From the NCBI RefSeq assembly GCF_026683955.1, contig NZ_CP113343.1, forward strand, positions 3,658,001 to 3,722,000: 64,000 bases of DNA, read 5' to 3'. Below the pieces are notes generated by a model, which saw nothing but the letters and a program-made list of their open reading frames with translations, was not told the DNA's origin and searched no databases. Every line of letters starts with the position of its first letter. The first letter of the stretch is position 1. This DNA comes from Arthrobacter sp. MMS18-M83 (GTDB lineage: Bacteria; Actinomycetota; Actinomycetes; Actinomycetales; Micrococcaceae). Shown piece by piece: positions 55,394 to 63,150 of the stretch. The position numbers were made by a program, and so were the translations under genes.

Positions 55394-55427
55394 CTAGCAC
55401 GTGCTAGATTTATTTGGCACGTGCTAG
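55394..55427. promoter_or_regulatory. Tandem LacI-type operators
   Basis: Perfect CTAGCACGTGCTAG at 55394-55407 and a near-copy TTGGCACGTGCTAG at 55414-55427, centres 20 bases apart. They match the operators of the P450 promoter region, implying a common LacI-family regulator. Confidence 0.8.
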
Positions 55428-55461
55428 TAGTCTTTAAGTAACGAACAAGAGGTGAGTTCAC

Positions 55462-55542
55462 ATGAAGAACATCCAGCGCGTCCACGACCGGCGAATGCAG
55501 TGGGAGCGCACCCATCCAAAGCCAGAACCCAAGAAGGCCTGA
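55462..55542 (+). CDS. Short 26-residue ORF behind regulated promoter
   Basis: ATG at 55462 preceded by AAGAGGTGAG; encodes 26 mostly charged residues (MKNIQRVHDRRMQWERTH start). Probably the scar of a deleted gene, as the operators and start signals before it are well kept. Not recognised. Confidence 0.35.
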   Translation: MKNIQRVHDRRMQWERTHPKPEPKKA

Positions 55543-55659
55543 CATCTAGAGCGGCTCACGGGTCCCAAGCGCTCTCTGAATCGGCGTCTGGGTTGTGTGT
55601 TCATGTGAGTTTACAGAGCTCCCGGCGTGTCCGCCGGTCGAGTGATTGGCTATCAGGCC

Positions 55660-56264
55660 GGTCCGGCCGGTGGCCTGTTGCAGGACCTCGGCAGCCACCT
55701 CGTGGACCAGGCACTGTGGCTCTTCGGCCTGGCCGCCAGCTTCTACGCCAGCCTCGACTGGGGGGACATGGACGCCGGCCGCACCGACTCCGGCTTCTTT
55801 CTCACCGTCACGCACCGCAGCGGCGTGCGGTCCCACCTCTCAGCCACCAAGATCAACCGGCTCATCGCGCGGGAACTGCGGCTGCTCGGCTCCCGCGGAA
55901 GCTACGTCTCGCAACAAACTGACGTGCAGGCCCAGGCCGCCATCGCCGGTCGACGCCCGTGGACGATCCCGCTTCATGGGGGTACGAGGAAAAATCCCGC
56001 TGGGGAACGCTCACGACGGCGGCCGGCGCCACCCTCGTGCCGTCCGAACAGGGCGCCTACCACCAGTACTACGAGCAGCTCGCCCTGGCCGTTGCCGGGC
56101 ACGGACCCCAGCCGGTCCCCGGCATCGAGCCCGTGCATACACTCGAAATCCTGGACGCCGCCCGGCTCAGCGATACCGAGTCCCGCACAGTGGACATCAC
56201 GGCCCAATCGCCTAAAGTCCCTGTGGCCTCGGCCGCGCGGCGGGCCGGCCCGGGGAGAAGCTGA
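55660..56264 (+). pseudogene. IolW-like dehydrogenase C-terminal fragment, frameshifted
   Basis: The C-terminal half of a Gfo/Idh/MocA dehydrogenase, closely parallel to the intact gene at 28365 (GPAGGLLQDLGSHLVDQALWLFG, TDSGFFLTVTHRSGVRSHLS). The Rossmann half is missing. The frame shifts near 55955 and continues with DDPASWGYEEKSRWGTLTT and EQGAYHQYYEQLALAV. It follows the regulated promoter at 55.4 kb, so this was once an operon controlled with the P450 module. Confidence 0.85.
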
Positions 56265-56555
56265 CGCCCGCGTCGGCGAAGGTCGCCGCATAGGAATCCT
56301 GAACGTCCCGGACGGCAGCGGCGTACAGGTCGATCTTGTCTGCCCGGCGCAGGAAAGTCGCCACGCCCTCATTGAGGAGGTCACGGCCGCCGAGGCGCGA
56401 AGGCCAGCCCGAGGGGGCGGTCCTGGATGTAATGCTGCACAATGGAGGCCTTGGGGAAAATCAAGTAGGGTCCACTGGTGGGCCCAGTACTCCTGAAGCT
56501 GTCATAAGGTGCCAAACCCCACAGGCGTCGCCGTACTCGTGCCGCCAAATTTTGT
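56265..56555. other. Unrecognised gene remnant
   Basis: About 290 bases. A minus-strand frame reads FPKASIVQHYIQ and, after stops, DLLNEGVATFLRRADKIDLYAAAVRDVQDS. It looks like decayed coding sequence, possibly of a regulator, but no family is assigned. Confidence 0.35.
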
Positions 56556-57125
56556 CTAGTTCCTAGGGTCGGCCTTACGGATGTATTCGTAGACGGTTTG
56601 GCGGCTGATGCCGTACTCGCGGGCAAGGGCCGCTTTTGGCTCCCCCGCTGCGGCGCGCCGGACCAGGTCTGCCGCCCGTTCGGTGGTTAGGACTTTCTTC
56701 CGTCCCCGGTAGGCTCCGCGTCGTTTGGCCAGGGTTATCCCTTCTCTTTGGCGTTCACCGATTAGGGCACGCTCGAATTCCGCGAAGGCGCCCATGACGG
56801 AGAGCATGAGGTTTGCCAGGGGTGAGTCGTCCCCGGTGAAGGTGAGGTTTTCCTTTAGGAACTCGACGCGTACGCCCCGGCCGGTCAGTTTCTGCACCAC
56901 GGATCGCAGGTCATCGAGGTTGCGTGCCAGCCGGTCCATGCTGTGCACGATCACGGTGTCCCCGTCGCGGGCGAACTTCAGGAGTTCTTCCAGCTGGGGC
57001 CGTTTCGTGTCCTTGCCCGATGCCTTGTCGGTGAACACCCGGCCCAGCTCGATGTCCTCGAGTTGACGCCGGGTGTTCTGATCCAGGCTGCTGACCCTGA
57101 CGTATCCCAGACGCTGGCCGTTCAC
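56556..57125 (-). CDS. Serine recombinase (resolvase/invertase)
   Basis: Small serine recombinase of 189 residues, Tn3-resolvase type. The catalytic Ser is in GYVRVSSLDQ (Ser12). IVHSMDRLARNLDDL and GAFAEFERALIGERQREGI follow, with a C-terminal HTH (AALAREYGISRQTVYEYI). The GTG at 57125 gives the normal N-terminus. No Tn3 transposase lies beside it, so it may be a remnant of a transposon or a plasmid multimer resolvase. Confidence 0.92.
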   Translation of the reverse strand: MNGQRLGYVRVSSLDQNTRRQLEDIELGRVFTDKASGKDTKRPQLEELLKFARDGDTVIVHSMDRLARNLDDLRSVVQKLTGRGVRVEFLKENLTFTGDDSPLANLMLSVMGAFAEFERALIGERQREGITLAKRRGAYRGRKKVLTTERAADLVRRAAAGEPKAALAREYGISRQTVYEYIRKADPRN

Positions 57126-57145
57126 GCTACCTCCACGATCGAAAC

Positions 57146-57224
57146 TGTCAGGATGAAATCTAAGACCCCCGCCAACGCATGTCAATAAATAGAAATACGG
57201 ACTTCATTCTGACATGCGGCCGGA
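57146..57224. promoter_or_regulatory. Possible res-like site next to serine recombinase
   Basis: TGTCAGGATGAA (from 57147) and, in inverse orientation, TTCATTCTGACA (ending 57224) flank an AT-rich core directly upstream of the recombinase start. Paired TGTCAG arms are typical of resolvase binding sites. Confidence 0.5.
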
Positions 57225-57483
57225 GATCATGCCTGACGTCAGTCTGGGGTGTACTTCAGGCCGAGTCCCGAGCACGATGCGGGGTGCCCGGGACCGCCGT
57301 CCGGGCGAAGGCTGAGGCCGCTGTTACGGCGCGGGGCCGTTACGAGGAAGGCCCCCGTCGTGGAACGAAAGCCTCCGTGCCCCGGGAAGCTCGCTGCCCA
57401 CTCGACACCCGTCCGCCCGGACGGCATTCCGCCGGATATACCAGGGTCGCTGGGCCGGGTCGGCGGCTAAAGTGCCCCAGGTC
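57225..57483. other. Junction region, no gene recognised
   Basis: About 260 bases between the recombinase-side repeat and the lig operon end. Likely the border of the catabolic insertion; no gene is supported. Confidence 0.4.
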
Positions 57484-58196
57484 CTAGCTGGCGTGGGAGG
57501 GCACCTGGGCGAAGCTGTTCGCCGCCACGATCGGGGCCGCGGCCCCAGAGGCGAGGAACCGCAGCACCTCGATCGCTGCGGCAGGATTTCCTGAGACAGT
57601 CGCGACCGCGCCGCCAAACACCGTTTCGATCGCGCAATCGGGCGGCAACACCCCGAGGATGCGGACACCGGGTTGGCCGACCAGTTCGCTGAGCTGCTGG
57701 AAGCCCAGATCGACCTCGCCCTCGGCGAGGGATCGGGCCACCGGAATGCCCGGGCGGGCCTGGACGAGCCGCCCCCGAGCTCCTCCACCATCCCCCAGCC
57801 CTCGATCATCTTCACGAGCGCGACGCCGCTGGGCCCGGTCGAGTAGCCGATCCGGCCCGCCTGCTGCAGTGCGACGCGCAGGCCCACGGCGTCGGGGAAC
57901 GCGTACCCGCCGTCATGAGTCGCGGGCGCGTTGGAATCGGACGGGGCGGCCACCGCGACCTGGGAGAGCATGAGCGGTGTGACGGACCCGGCCAGGACGT
58001 GCCCGCCGTCGGCGAACCGCTGGAGCGCACCCTGGGCGAGGAACACGAGATCGAGCTGCTCGCCGTCTGCGACGCGCTGGGCAGCTGTCACGCCGCCGAC
58101 TGACTCCAGTTTTACCTCAGGCAGGCCAGCCGCTACGGCCACCGAGTTCAGGTCGGCGAGCACGTGGCGGATGGCCATCGAGGAGATCGCCCTCAT
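57484..58196 (-). pseudogene. Substrate-binding (ModA/PBP2-like) protein, frameshifted
   Basis: A periplasmic-binding-type II fold protein without signal peptide, last gene of the lig operon. From the ATG at 58196 the frame reads SSMAIRHVLADLN, GGVTAAQRVADGEQLDLVFLA and then, in a GGGGGCGG run near 57770, shifts to VARSLAEGEVDLGFQQLSEL and ends at 57484. One base would restore about 237 residues. Such ModA-like proteins occur in protocatechuate and phthalate clusters with unknown role. Homopolymer context leaves a sequencing error possible. Confidence 0.75.
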
Positions 58197-59173
58197 GGGG
58201 TGTTCTCGAAGGGCTCCGCATCGACCTCGCGGGACGCGGCCTCCGCGTAGCGCAACCCCGACACCGTGGAGGTTCCGATGAGCTCGCCCGCGCGGGCGAG
58301 CAGCCCGGCGTCGACCGTGAGGTCTGCGGCGGCCTGGTTCTCGCGGAAGTGGTCCACGCGTGTCGTCCCCGGGATTGGCACCACGTGGTCCCCGCGGGAG
58401 AGCACCCACGCGAGCGCGAGCTGTCCGGGGCTGCAGCCGGCCTCCGCGGCGAGTGTGCGCCACTGCGGCAGCAGGGACGCATTGGCGGGCCAGTGCTCTG
58501 GCTGGAACCGGGGCATGTTCCGGCGGATGTCCTTGGGCGCGAACTCGTCCGGGCCTCCGAGCCCGTCGCCGAGGAAGCCCCGCGCGAGCGGCGAGAACGC
58601 CACGAGCGCTGTCCCGCTCTCACGAGTGGCCTCGAGCATGCCGAGCTCCGGGTTGCGGCTCCACAGCGAGTACTCGTTCTGGACCGCGGCGATCGGGGCG
58701 ACCGCCTGCGCCTCGCGCAGGCGGTCCATCGACACCTCCGAGAGGCCGATGGCGCCGATCTTGCCGCTGGCCACCATCTCGGCGAGTGCGCCAATGCTCT
58801 CCCCGATGGGCACCTGCTTATCCCAGCGGTGTAGGTAGTACAGGTCGATGCGATCTACCCCGAGACGCCCGAGCGACGCGTCCACCTGGGCGCGCAGGGT
58901 CTCGGGGCGCCCATCAATCCTCTTGACCCCGTCGACGATCGCCATGCCGCACTTGCTCGCGAGCAGCACCTCGTCGCGGCGGCCCGCGATGGCCTGCCCG
59001 ACCAGTTCCTCGTTGCGGCCGCCGCCGTAGAGCGTGGCGGTGTCGAACATGCCCACGCCCTCGTCTAACGCCGTGCGCAAGAAGGCCAGGCCGGTCTCGA
59101 CCGACGGCGGCACGCCGTAGGCGTGGCTGAGCGACATGCAGCCGAGACCGATCTTCGGCAGGCTCAGGGTCAT
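58193..59173 (-). CDS. Aldo/keto reductase in lig operon
   Basis: NADP-dependent aldo/keto reductase of 326 residues with MFDTATLYGGGRNE (Asp, Tyr), LLASKCGM (Lys) and DLYYLHRWD (His). It overlaps ligC upstream and the frameshifted binding-protein gene downstream (ATGA both times). The substrate is unknown; it may act on an aromatic aldehyde entering the pathway. Confidence 0.88.
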   Translation of the reverse strand: MTLSLPKIGLGCMSLSHAYGVPPSVETGLAFLRTALDEGVGMFDTATLYGGGRNEELVGQAIAGRRDEVLLASKCGMAIVDGVKRIDGRPETLRAQVDASLGRLGVDRIDLYYLHRWDKQVPIGESIGALAEMVASGKIGAIGLSEVSMDRLREAQAVAPIAAVQNEYSLWSRNPELGMLEATRESGTALVAFSPLARGFLGDGLGGPDEFAPKDIRRNMPRFQPEHWPANASLLPQWRTLAAEAGCSPGQLALAWVLSRGDHVVPIPGTTRVDHFRENQAAADLTVDAGLLARAGELIGTSTVSGLRYAEAASREVDAEPFENTP

Positions 59174-60123
59174 CCGAGCTGCTCCTCGAGCGCACCGAGT
59201 ACGCGGTAGCAGTCGATGACCTGGCGGATCGAGGAGTTCGGCTCACGACCCTCGCGGATCGCGCTGACAAACTCGCGGTCCTGCAGCTCGATACCGTTCA
59301 TGCTCACGGCTACCTTCGACACGTCGATCTGCTCGTCCTTGCCGTTGTACAGGTCGTCGTATCGCGCGATGTAGGTCTCGGTGTCGCCGATGTAGCGGAA
59401 GAAGGTGCCAAACGGCCCGTCGTTGTTGAAAGACAGCGACAGTGTGCAGATCGCCCCGGTTTCGCTCTTGAGCTGAATTGACATGTCCATGGCGATGCCG
59501 AGCTCGGGGTGGATGGGGCCCTGGATGGCGTTCGCCTGCACGATCTTGCCGGCCTGGTAGGCGAACAGGTCGACGGTGTGGGCCGCGTGGTGCCACAGGA
59601 GGTGGTCTGTCCAGGAGCGGGCCTCGCCCTTGGCGTTGGTGTTGGTGCGGCGGAAGAAGTACGTCTGGACGTCCATCTGCTGGACATTGAACTCGCCGCC
59701 GAGGATACGGTTGTGCACGAGCTGGTGTGAGGGGTTGAAGCGGCGCGTGTGGCCTACCATCGCGATCCGGTCAGAGGCCTCGGCGGCGGCGAGGGTTGCC
59801 TCCGCGTCAGCGAGGGAGTCCGCGAGCGGGATCTCGACCTGCACGTGCTTGCCCGCCTTGAGTACCTCCTGGGTCTGCGAGGCGTGCAGGCCGGTCGGTG
59901 TGGCGAGGATGACGGCGTCGACGTCGTCGCGCTCGAGGACGCCGTCGAGCCCAACGACGGCGTTGGCGATGCCGTACTTGGCGGCTACCCTGTCCGCCTT
60001 CTCCTGCGAGGTGGCGCTAACGACCGTCACCTCGGCGTCATCGATGTTCTTCAGTCCGTCAAGATGCTTCATTCCGAAGGCGCCATTGGCGCCGACGACT
60101 GCGACGCGGGTCTTATTAGTCAT
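59170..60123 (-). CDS. ligC: 4-carboxy-2-hydroxymuconate-6-semialdehyde dehydrogenase
   Basis: Gfo/Idh/MocA-fold dehydrogenase (317 residues) that oxidises the ring-cleavage product of protocatechuate to 2-pyrone-4,6-dicarboxylate. VVGANGAFGMKHLDG, HVQVEIPLADS and HTRRFNPSHQ with DHLLWHHAAHTVDLFAYQ match LigC/PmdC. It starts 31 bases after the dioxygenase gene and overlaps the aldo/keto reductase gene by four bases. Confidence 0.93.
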   Translation of the reverse strand: MTNKTRVAVVGANGAFGMKHLDGLKNIDDAEVTVVSATSQEKADRVAAKYGIANAVVGLDGVLERDDVDAVILATPTGLHASQTQEVLKAGKHVQVEIPLADSLADAEATLAAAEASDRIAMVGHTRRFNPSHQLVHNRILGGEFNVQQMDVQTYFFRRTNTNAKGEARSWTDHLLWHHAAHTVDLFAYQAGKIVQANAIQGPIHPELGIAMDMSIQLKSETGAICTLSLSFNNDGPFGTFFRYIGDTETYIARYDDLYNGKDEQIDVSKVAVSMNGIELQDREFVSAIREGREPNSSIRQVIDCYRVLGALEEQLG

Positions 60124-60154
60124 TCGTTTCTCCTTTGAGTGAGGCTGTGGCAGT

Positions 60155-61504
60155 TCAGACGCTCACAGCCGGCTCGGCCAGCTGCGCGGTGGAGTCGGTG
60201 CACTGGGCGACGGGGTTCGAGATGACGAGGTGGCCGACGGCCGTATTCGACGCCGGCACGTGGTAGAACCGGTGGTCGACGGAGGGCGACCCGCCGCCGA
60301 ACTGGTCGTCCATGGCACCGCGAGCGATCAGCCAGTCAACGAGCTCAATGCCCTCGGAGCCCGCCTCGTCGACGTACTCCATGTGGTCCCACGCGGTCAG
60401 GCCCAGAGGGTCGGCGATGAGATGATCGAGGAAGGCGTTGTCCCACTCCTCGTTGATGAGGCCGGCGCGCGGACCCTGGAGCTGGTGGCTCATGCCGCCG
60501 GTACCCCAGATCTGCACGTTGAGCTCCGGGCCGTCCCATTTGTCGAGGGCGCGGCGCAGAGCCTTGCCGAGCTCATAGCAGCGACGGCCGGAGGGCACCG
60601 GGTACTGCACCACGTTAACTGCCAGGGGGATAACCTTGCATGCCCATTCCTTGACGTCGCCGAAGACGAGCGAGAGCGGCACGGTGAGGCCGTGGTCCAC
60701 GACCATCTCGTTCACGAGGGTCAGGTCGAAGTCGTCCTGGATGACCGACTGCGCGATGTGCGCGGCGAACTCCGGGTAGCCCTTGACGTCCGGAACCGGG
60801 CGGGGGCCGTAGCCCTCGTCCGCGATCGGGTACTCGGCGCCCGTGCCGAGCACGAAGGTCGGGATGATGGAGGAGTCGAACGCCGTAGCGTGGTCGTTGT
60901 AGACGAGGATGACGACGTCGGGCGTGTTCTCCTTGGCCCATTTGCGGGTCCACTCGTAGCCGTCGAAGACCTTCTTCCAGTACGGCTCCTCGGTCTTGCC
61001 GAGGTCCATCGCGGCACCGATAGCGGGCACGTGCGAGGTGAAGAGCGCCGAGGTGAACTTTGCCGGGGCGTTCTCGCGCATCGTCGCGGACTTCTCGCGT
61101 GGTGCCGGCGGCGTCCAGCCGTCGAGGTCCTTTGCACGGACGCCCTCTGCGCGACGTCCGCCCCCGATCATCATGTCGCGGTAGGCAGCTTCGGACATGC
61201 CGGTCATTGAGCCGGCCATCTGCTGGAAGCTGAGGCCGTGGGTAGCACCGATCTTGCTCAGGAAGTAGATGTTGCCGCCCTCGGCCATCATGGCGTTGAG
61301 GTCCATGTCGAGCACGGCCTGGCGCTGCTTGGGCGAGAGAGGCCATTCGTCGAGGTACGCCTCGCGGCCGGCCAGGTACCGCTCGCGGTTCTCGGGCTTC
61401 ATCAGCGACATGGAGAACTGGTTCAGGTGGTAGCCCTTGCGGGCCATGTCGGCGTCGAAGATGATCGTGCCGGGAACGTTCTTGTAGGGCTTGTCGAGTG
61501 CCAT
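60155..61504 (-). CDS. ligAB: Protocatechuate 4,5-dioxygenase, fused alpha-beta subunits
   Basis: Extradiol dioxygenase of 449 residues. The first 120 residues are a LigA-type small subunit (LNQFSMSLMKPENRERYL, LDMDLNAMMAEGGNIYFL). The rest is a LigB-type catalytic subunit with Fe(II) ligand region FTSHVPAIGAAMD, VYNDHATAF and EMVVDHGLTVPLS. In sphingomonads these are two genes; the fusion is known from Arthrobacter protocatechuate clusters. The ATG at 61504 almost touches the ligI stop. Confidence 0.94.
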   Translation of the reverse strand: MALDKPYKNVPGTIIFDADMARKGYHLNQFSMSLMKPENRERYLAGREAYLDEWPLSPKQRQAVLDMDLNAMMAEGGNIYFLSKIGATHGLSFQQMAGSMTGMSEAAYRDMMIGGGRRAEGVRAKDLDGWTPPAPREKSATMRENAPAKFTSALFTSHVPAIGAAMDLGKTEEPYWKKVFDGYEWTRKWAKENTPDVVILVYNDHATAFDSSIIPTFVLGTGAEYPIADEGYGPRPVPDVKGYPEFAAHIAQSVIQDDFDLTLVNEMVVDHGLTVPLSLVFGDVKEWACKVIPLAVNVVQYPVPSGRRCYELGKALRRALDKWDGPELNVQIWGTGGMSHQLQGPRAGLINEEWDNAFLDHLIADPLGLTAWDHMEYVDEAGSEGIELVDWLIARGAMDDQFGGGSPSVDHRFYHVPASNTAVGHLVISNPVAQCTDSTAQLAEPAVSV

Positions 61505-61505
61505 G

Positions 61506-62441
61506 TCATGCTCCTTCGGGCCAGTAGAGGCGCTGGGGGTTGTCCACGAGCAGCGCCTGCTGGAGTTCCGCCGTCGTCGCGATCTGGGGGATGTAATCGA
61601 CCAGAAGCCCGTCATCGGGCATGTGGTCCTTGAGGTTGGGGTGGGGCCAGTCGGTACCCCACAGGACGCGGTCGGGGAATTCCTCGACCACGCGGCGGGC
61701 AAACGGCACCACGTCGGTGTAGGCGTGCTGCTCGCCAGTCAGGGCCCGGGGCCCGGTGACGCTCAGCCGTTCGGGGCAGGAGACCTTGGTCCAGACGTTC
61801 GGGTTCTCGCGCATGAAGCGCAGGAACACTTCGAATTCCGGGCCGTCCGGGTCCTTTGTCACGTCAGGCCGGCCCATGTGGTCGACCACGACGTCAGTCT
61901 TGATGCCGGAGAAGAAATCGTAGAGGCCAGGCAGATCCCCGGCCTCGAAGTAGATTACGACGTGCCAGCCAAACGGCGCGATCTTCTCCACAATCTCCTC
62001 AAGCGAGTCCGTGGGGACCGCGTCAACGAGGCGCTTGACGAAGTTGAAGCGCACACCGCGGACACCGGCCTCGTGCAGCTCGTGGAGCTGCTCCTCCGTT
62101 ACGTCCCGGCGGACGGTCGCGACGCCGCGTGCCTGCCTTCCGCTGCGACGCAGCGCGTCGACCAGCGCCCGGTTGTCGGCGCCATGGCAGGTCGCTTGGA
62201 CGATCACGTTGCGCTCGAAGCCGAGGTGGTCGCGCAAGGCAAAGAGCTCATCAGCGGAGGCGTCGCAGGGGGTGTATTTGCGCTCCGGAGCGTAGGGGAA
62301 TTCGGCGCCGGGGCCGAATACGTGGCAGTGCGCGTCGACCGCGCCCGCAGGCAGGCTGAAGGTGGGGTTGGAGGGGCCCTCGTACCAGTCGAGCCAGCCG
62401 GCGGTCTTGTCGAAGCCGCCCGTGGTCTTTCCGTTCGCCAT
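61506..62441 (-). CDS. ligI: 2-pyrone-4,6-dicarboxylate hydrolase
   Basis: Amidohydrolase-fold lactonase (311 residues) opening the pyrone ring to 4-oxalomesaconate. VDAHCHVFGPGAEFPY, NVIVQATCHGADNRAL, VVVDHMGRPD and LWGTDWPHPNL match LigI. It lies 2 bases after ligK in the direction of transcription. Confidence 0.94.
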   Translation of the reverse strand: MANGKTTGGFDKTAGWLDWYEGPSNPTFSLPAGAVDAHCHVFGPGAEFPYAPERKYTPCDASADELFALRDHLGFERNVIVQATCHGADNRALVDALRRSGRQARGVATVRRDVTEEQLHELHEAGVRGVRFNFVKRLVDAVPTDSLEEIVEKIAPFGWHVVIYFEAGDLPGLYDFFSGIKTDVVVDHMGRPDVTKDPDGPEFEVFLRFMRENPNVWTKVSCPERLSVTGPRALTGEQHAYTDVVPFARRVVEEFPDRVLWGTDWPHPNLKDHMPDDGLLVDYIPQIATTAELQQALLVDNPQRLYWPEGA

Positions 62442-62443
62442 GG

Positions 62444-63136
62444 TCAGTTCTCCACGTACTCGAGGCCGGCGGCGGCAAGCGGCTCGCGCATGCCGTAGAG
62501 GTCGAGGCCGAGGACGCCTTCGCGGAACTTCTGGCGCTTCGACTCCTCGTTGTCCTCGCGCGCCTGGCTGGCATCAGCGACAGCGGCGACGAGCTCGCGG
62601 GGCACGACCACGACGCCATCGATGTCCGCGACCACGACGTCGCCTGGGTTGACGAGCGCGTTTGCCACGACGACCGGGACATTTACCGAGCCCAGCGTGG
62701 CCTTGACCGTTCCCTTGGCGTTGATAGCACGGGAGAATACCGGAAAGTCCATCCTCTCGAGGTCGGCCACGTCGCGGACGCCGCCGTCGATGACGAGGCC
62801 CTTGCAGCCGCGCCCGGTAAGGGAGGTGGCGAGCAGCTCGCCGAAGAAGCCGTCCTCGCTCTCCGTGGTACAGCCGGCGACGATCACGTCCCCCTCCTGC
62901 ACCTGCTCGGCGGCCGCGTGGAACATCCAGTTGTCGCCGGGCTGCAGCAGCACGGTAACCGCCGGCCCGCAGAGCTTGGCGCCGTTGTAGACGGGACGGA
63001 TGTAGGGGCGCAGGAGGCCGACGCGGCCCATGGCCTCGTGGATCGTCGCGACCCCGAACTTTGATAGGCGTGCCACGTCCTCGGGGTCCGGGCGGCTGAT
63101 GTTGGTGTGGATGAGTCCGAGGTTGTTCAGTCGCAA
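62444..63136 (-). CDS. ligK: 4-carboxy-4-hydroxy-2-oxoadipate aldolase
   Basis: Class II pyruvate aldolase (HMG/CHA aldolase, RraA fold) of 230 residues that splits 4-carboxy-4-hydroxy-2-oxoadipate to pyruvate and oxaloacetate. FGVATIHEAMGRVG, AVTVLLQPGDNWM, GLVIDGGVRDVADL (catalytic Arg/Asp) and DIDGVVVVPRE fit. It follows ligJ by 14 bases. Confidence 0.93.
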   Translation of the reverse strand: MRLNNLGLIHTNISRPDPEDVARLSKFGVATIHEAMGRVGLLRPYIRPVYNGAKLCGPAVTVLLQPGDNWMFHAAAEQVQEGDVIVAGCTTESEDGFFGELLATSLTGRGCKGLVIDGGVRDVADLERMDFPVFSRAINAKGTVKATLGSVNVPVVVANALVNPGDVVVADIDGVVVVPRELVAAVADASQAREDNEESKRQKFREGVLGLDLYGMREPLAAAGLEYVEN

Positions 63137-63150
63137 TGTAGTTCCTTCTC

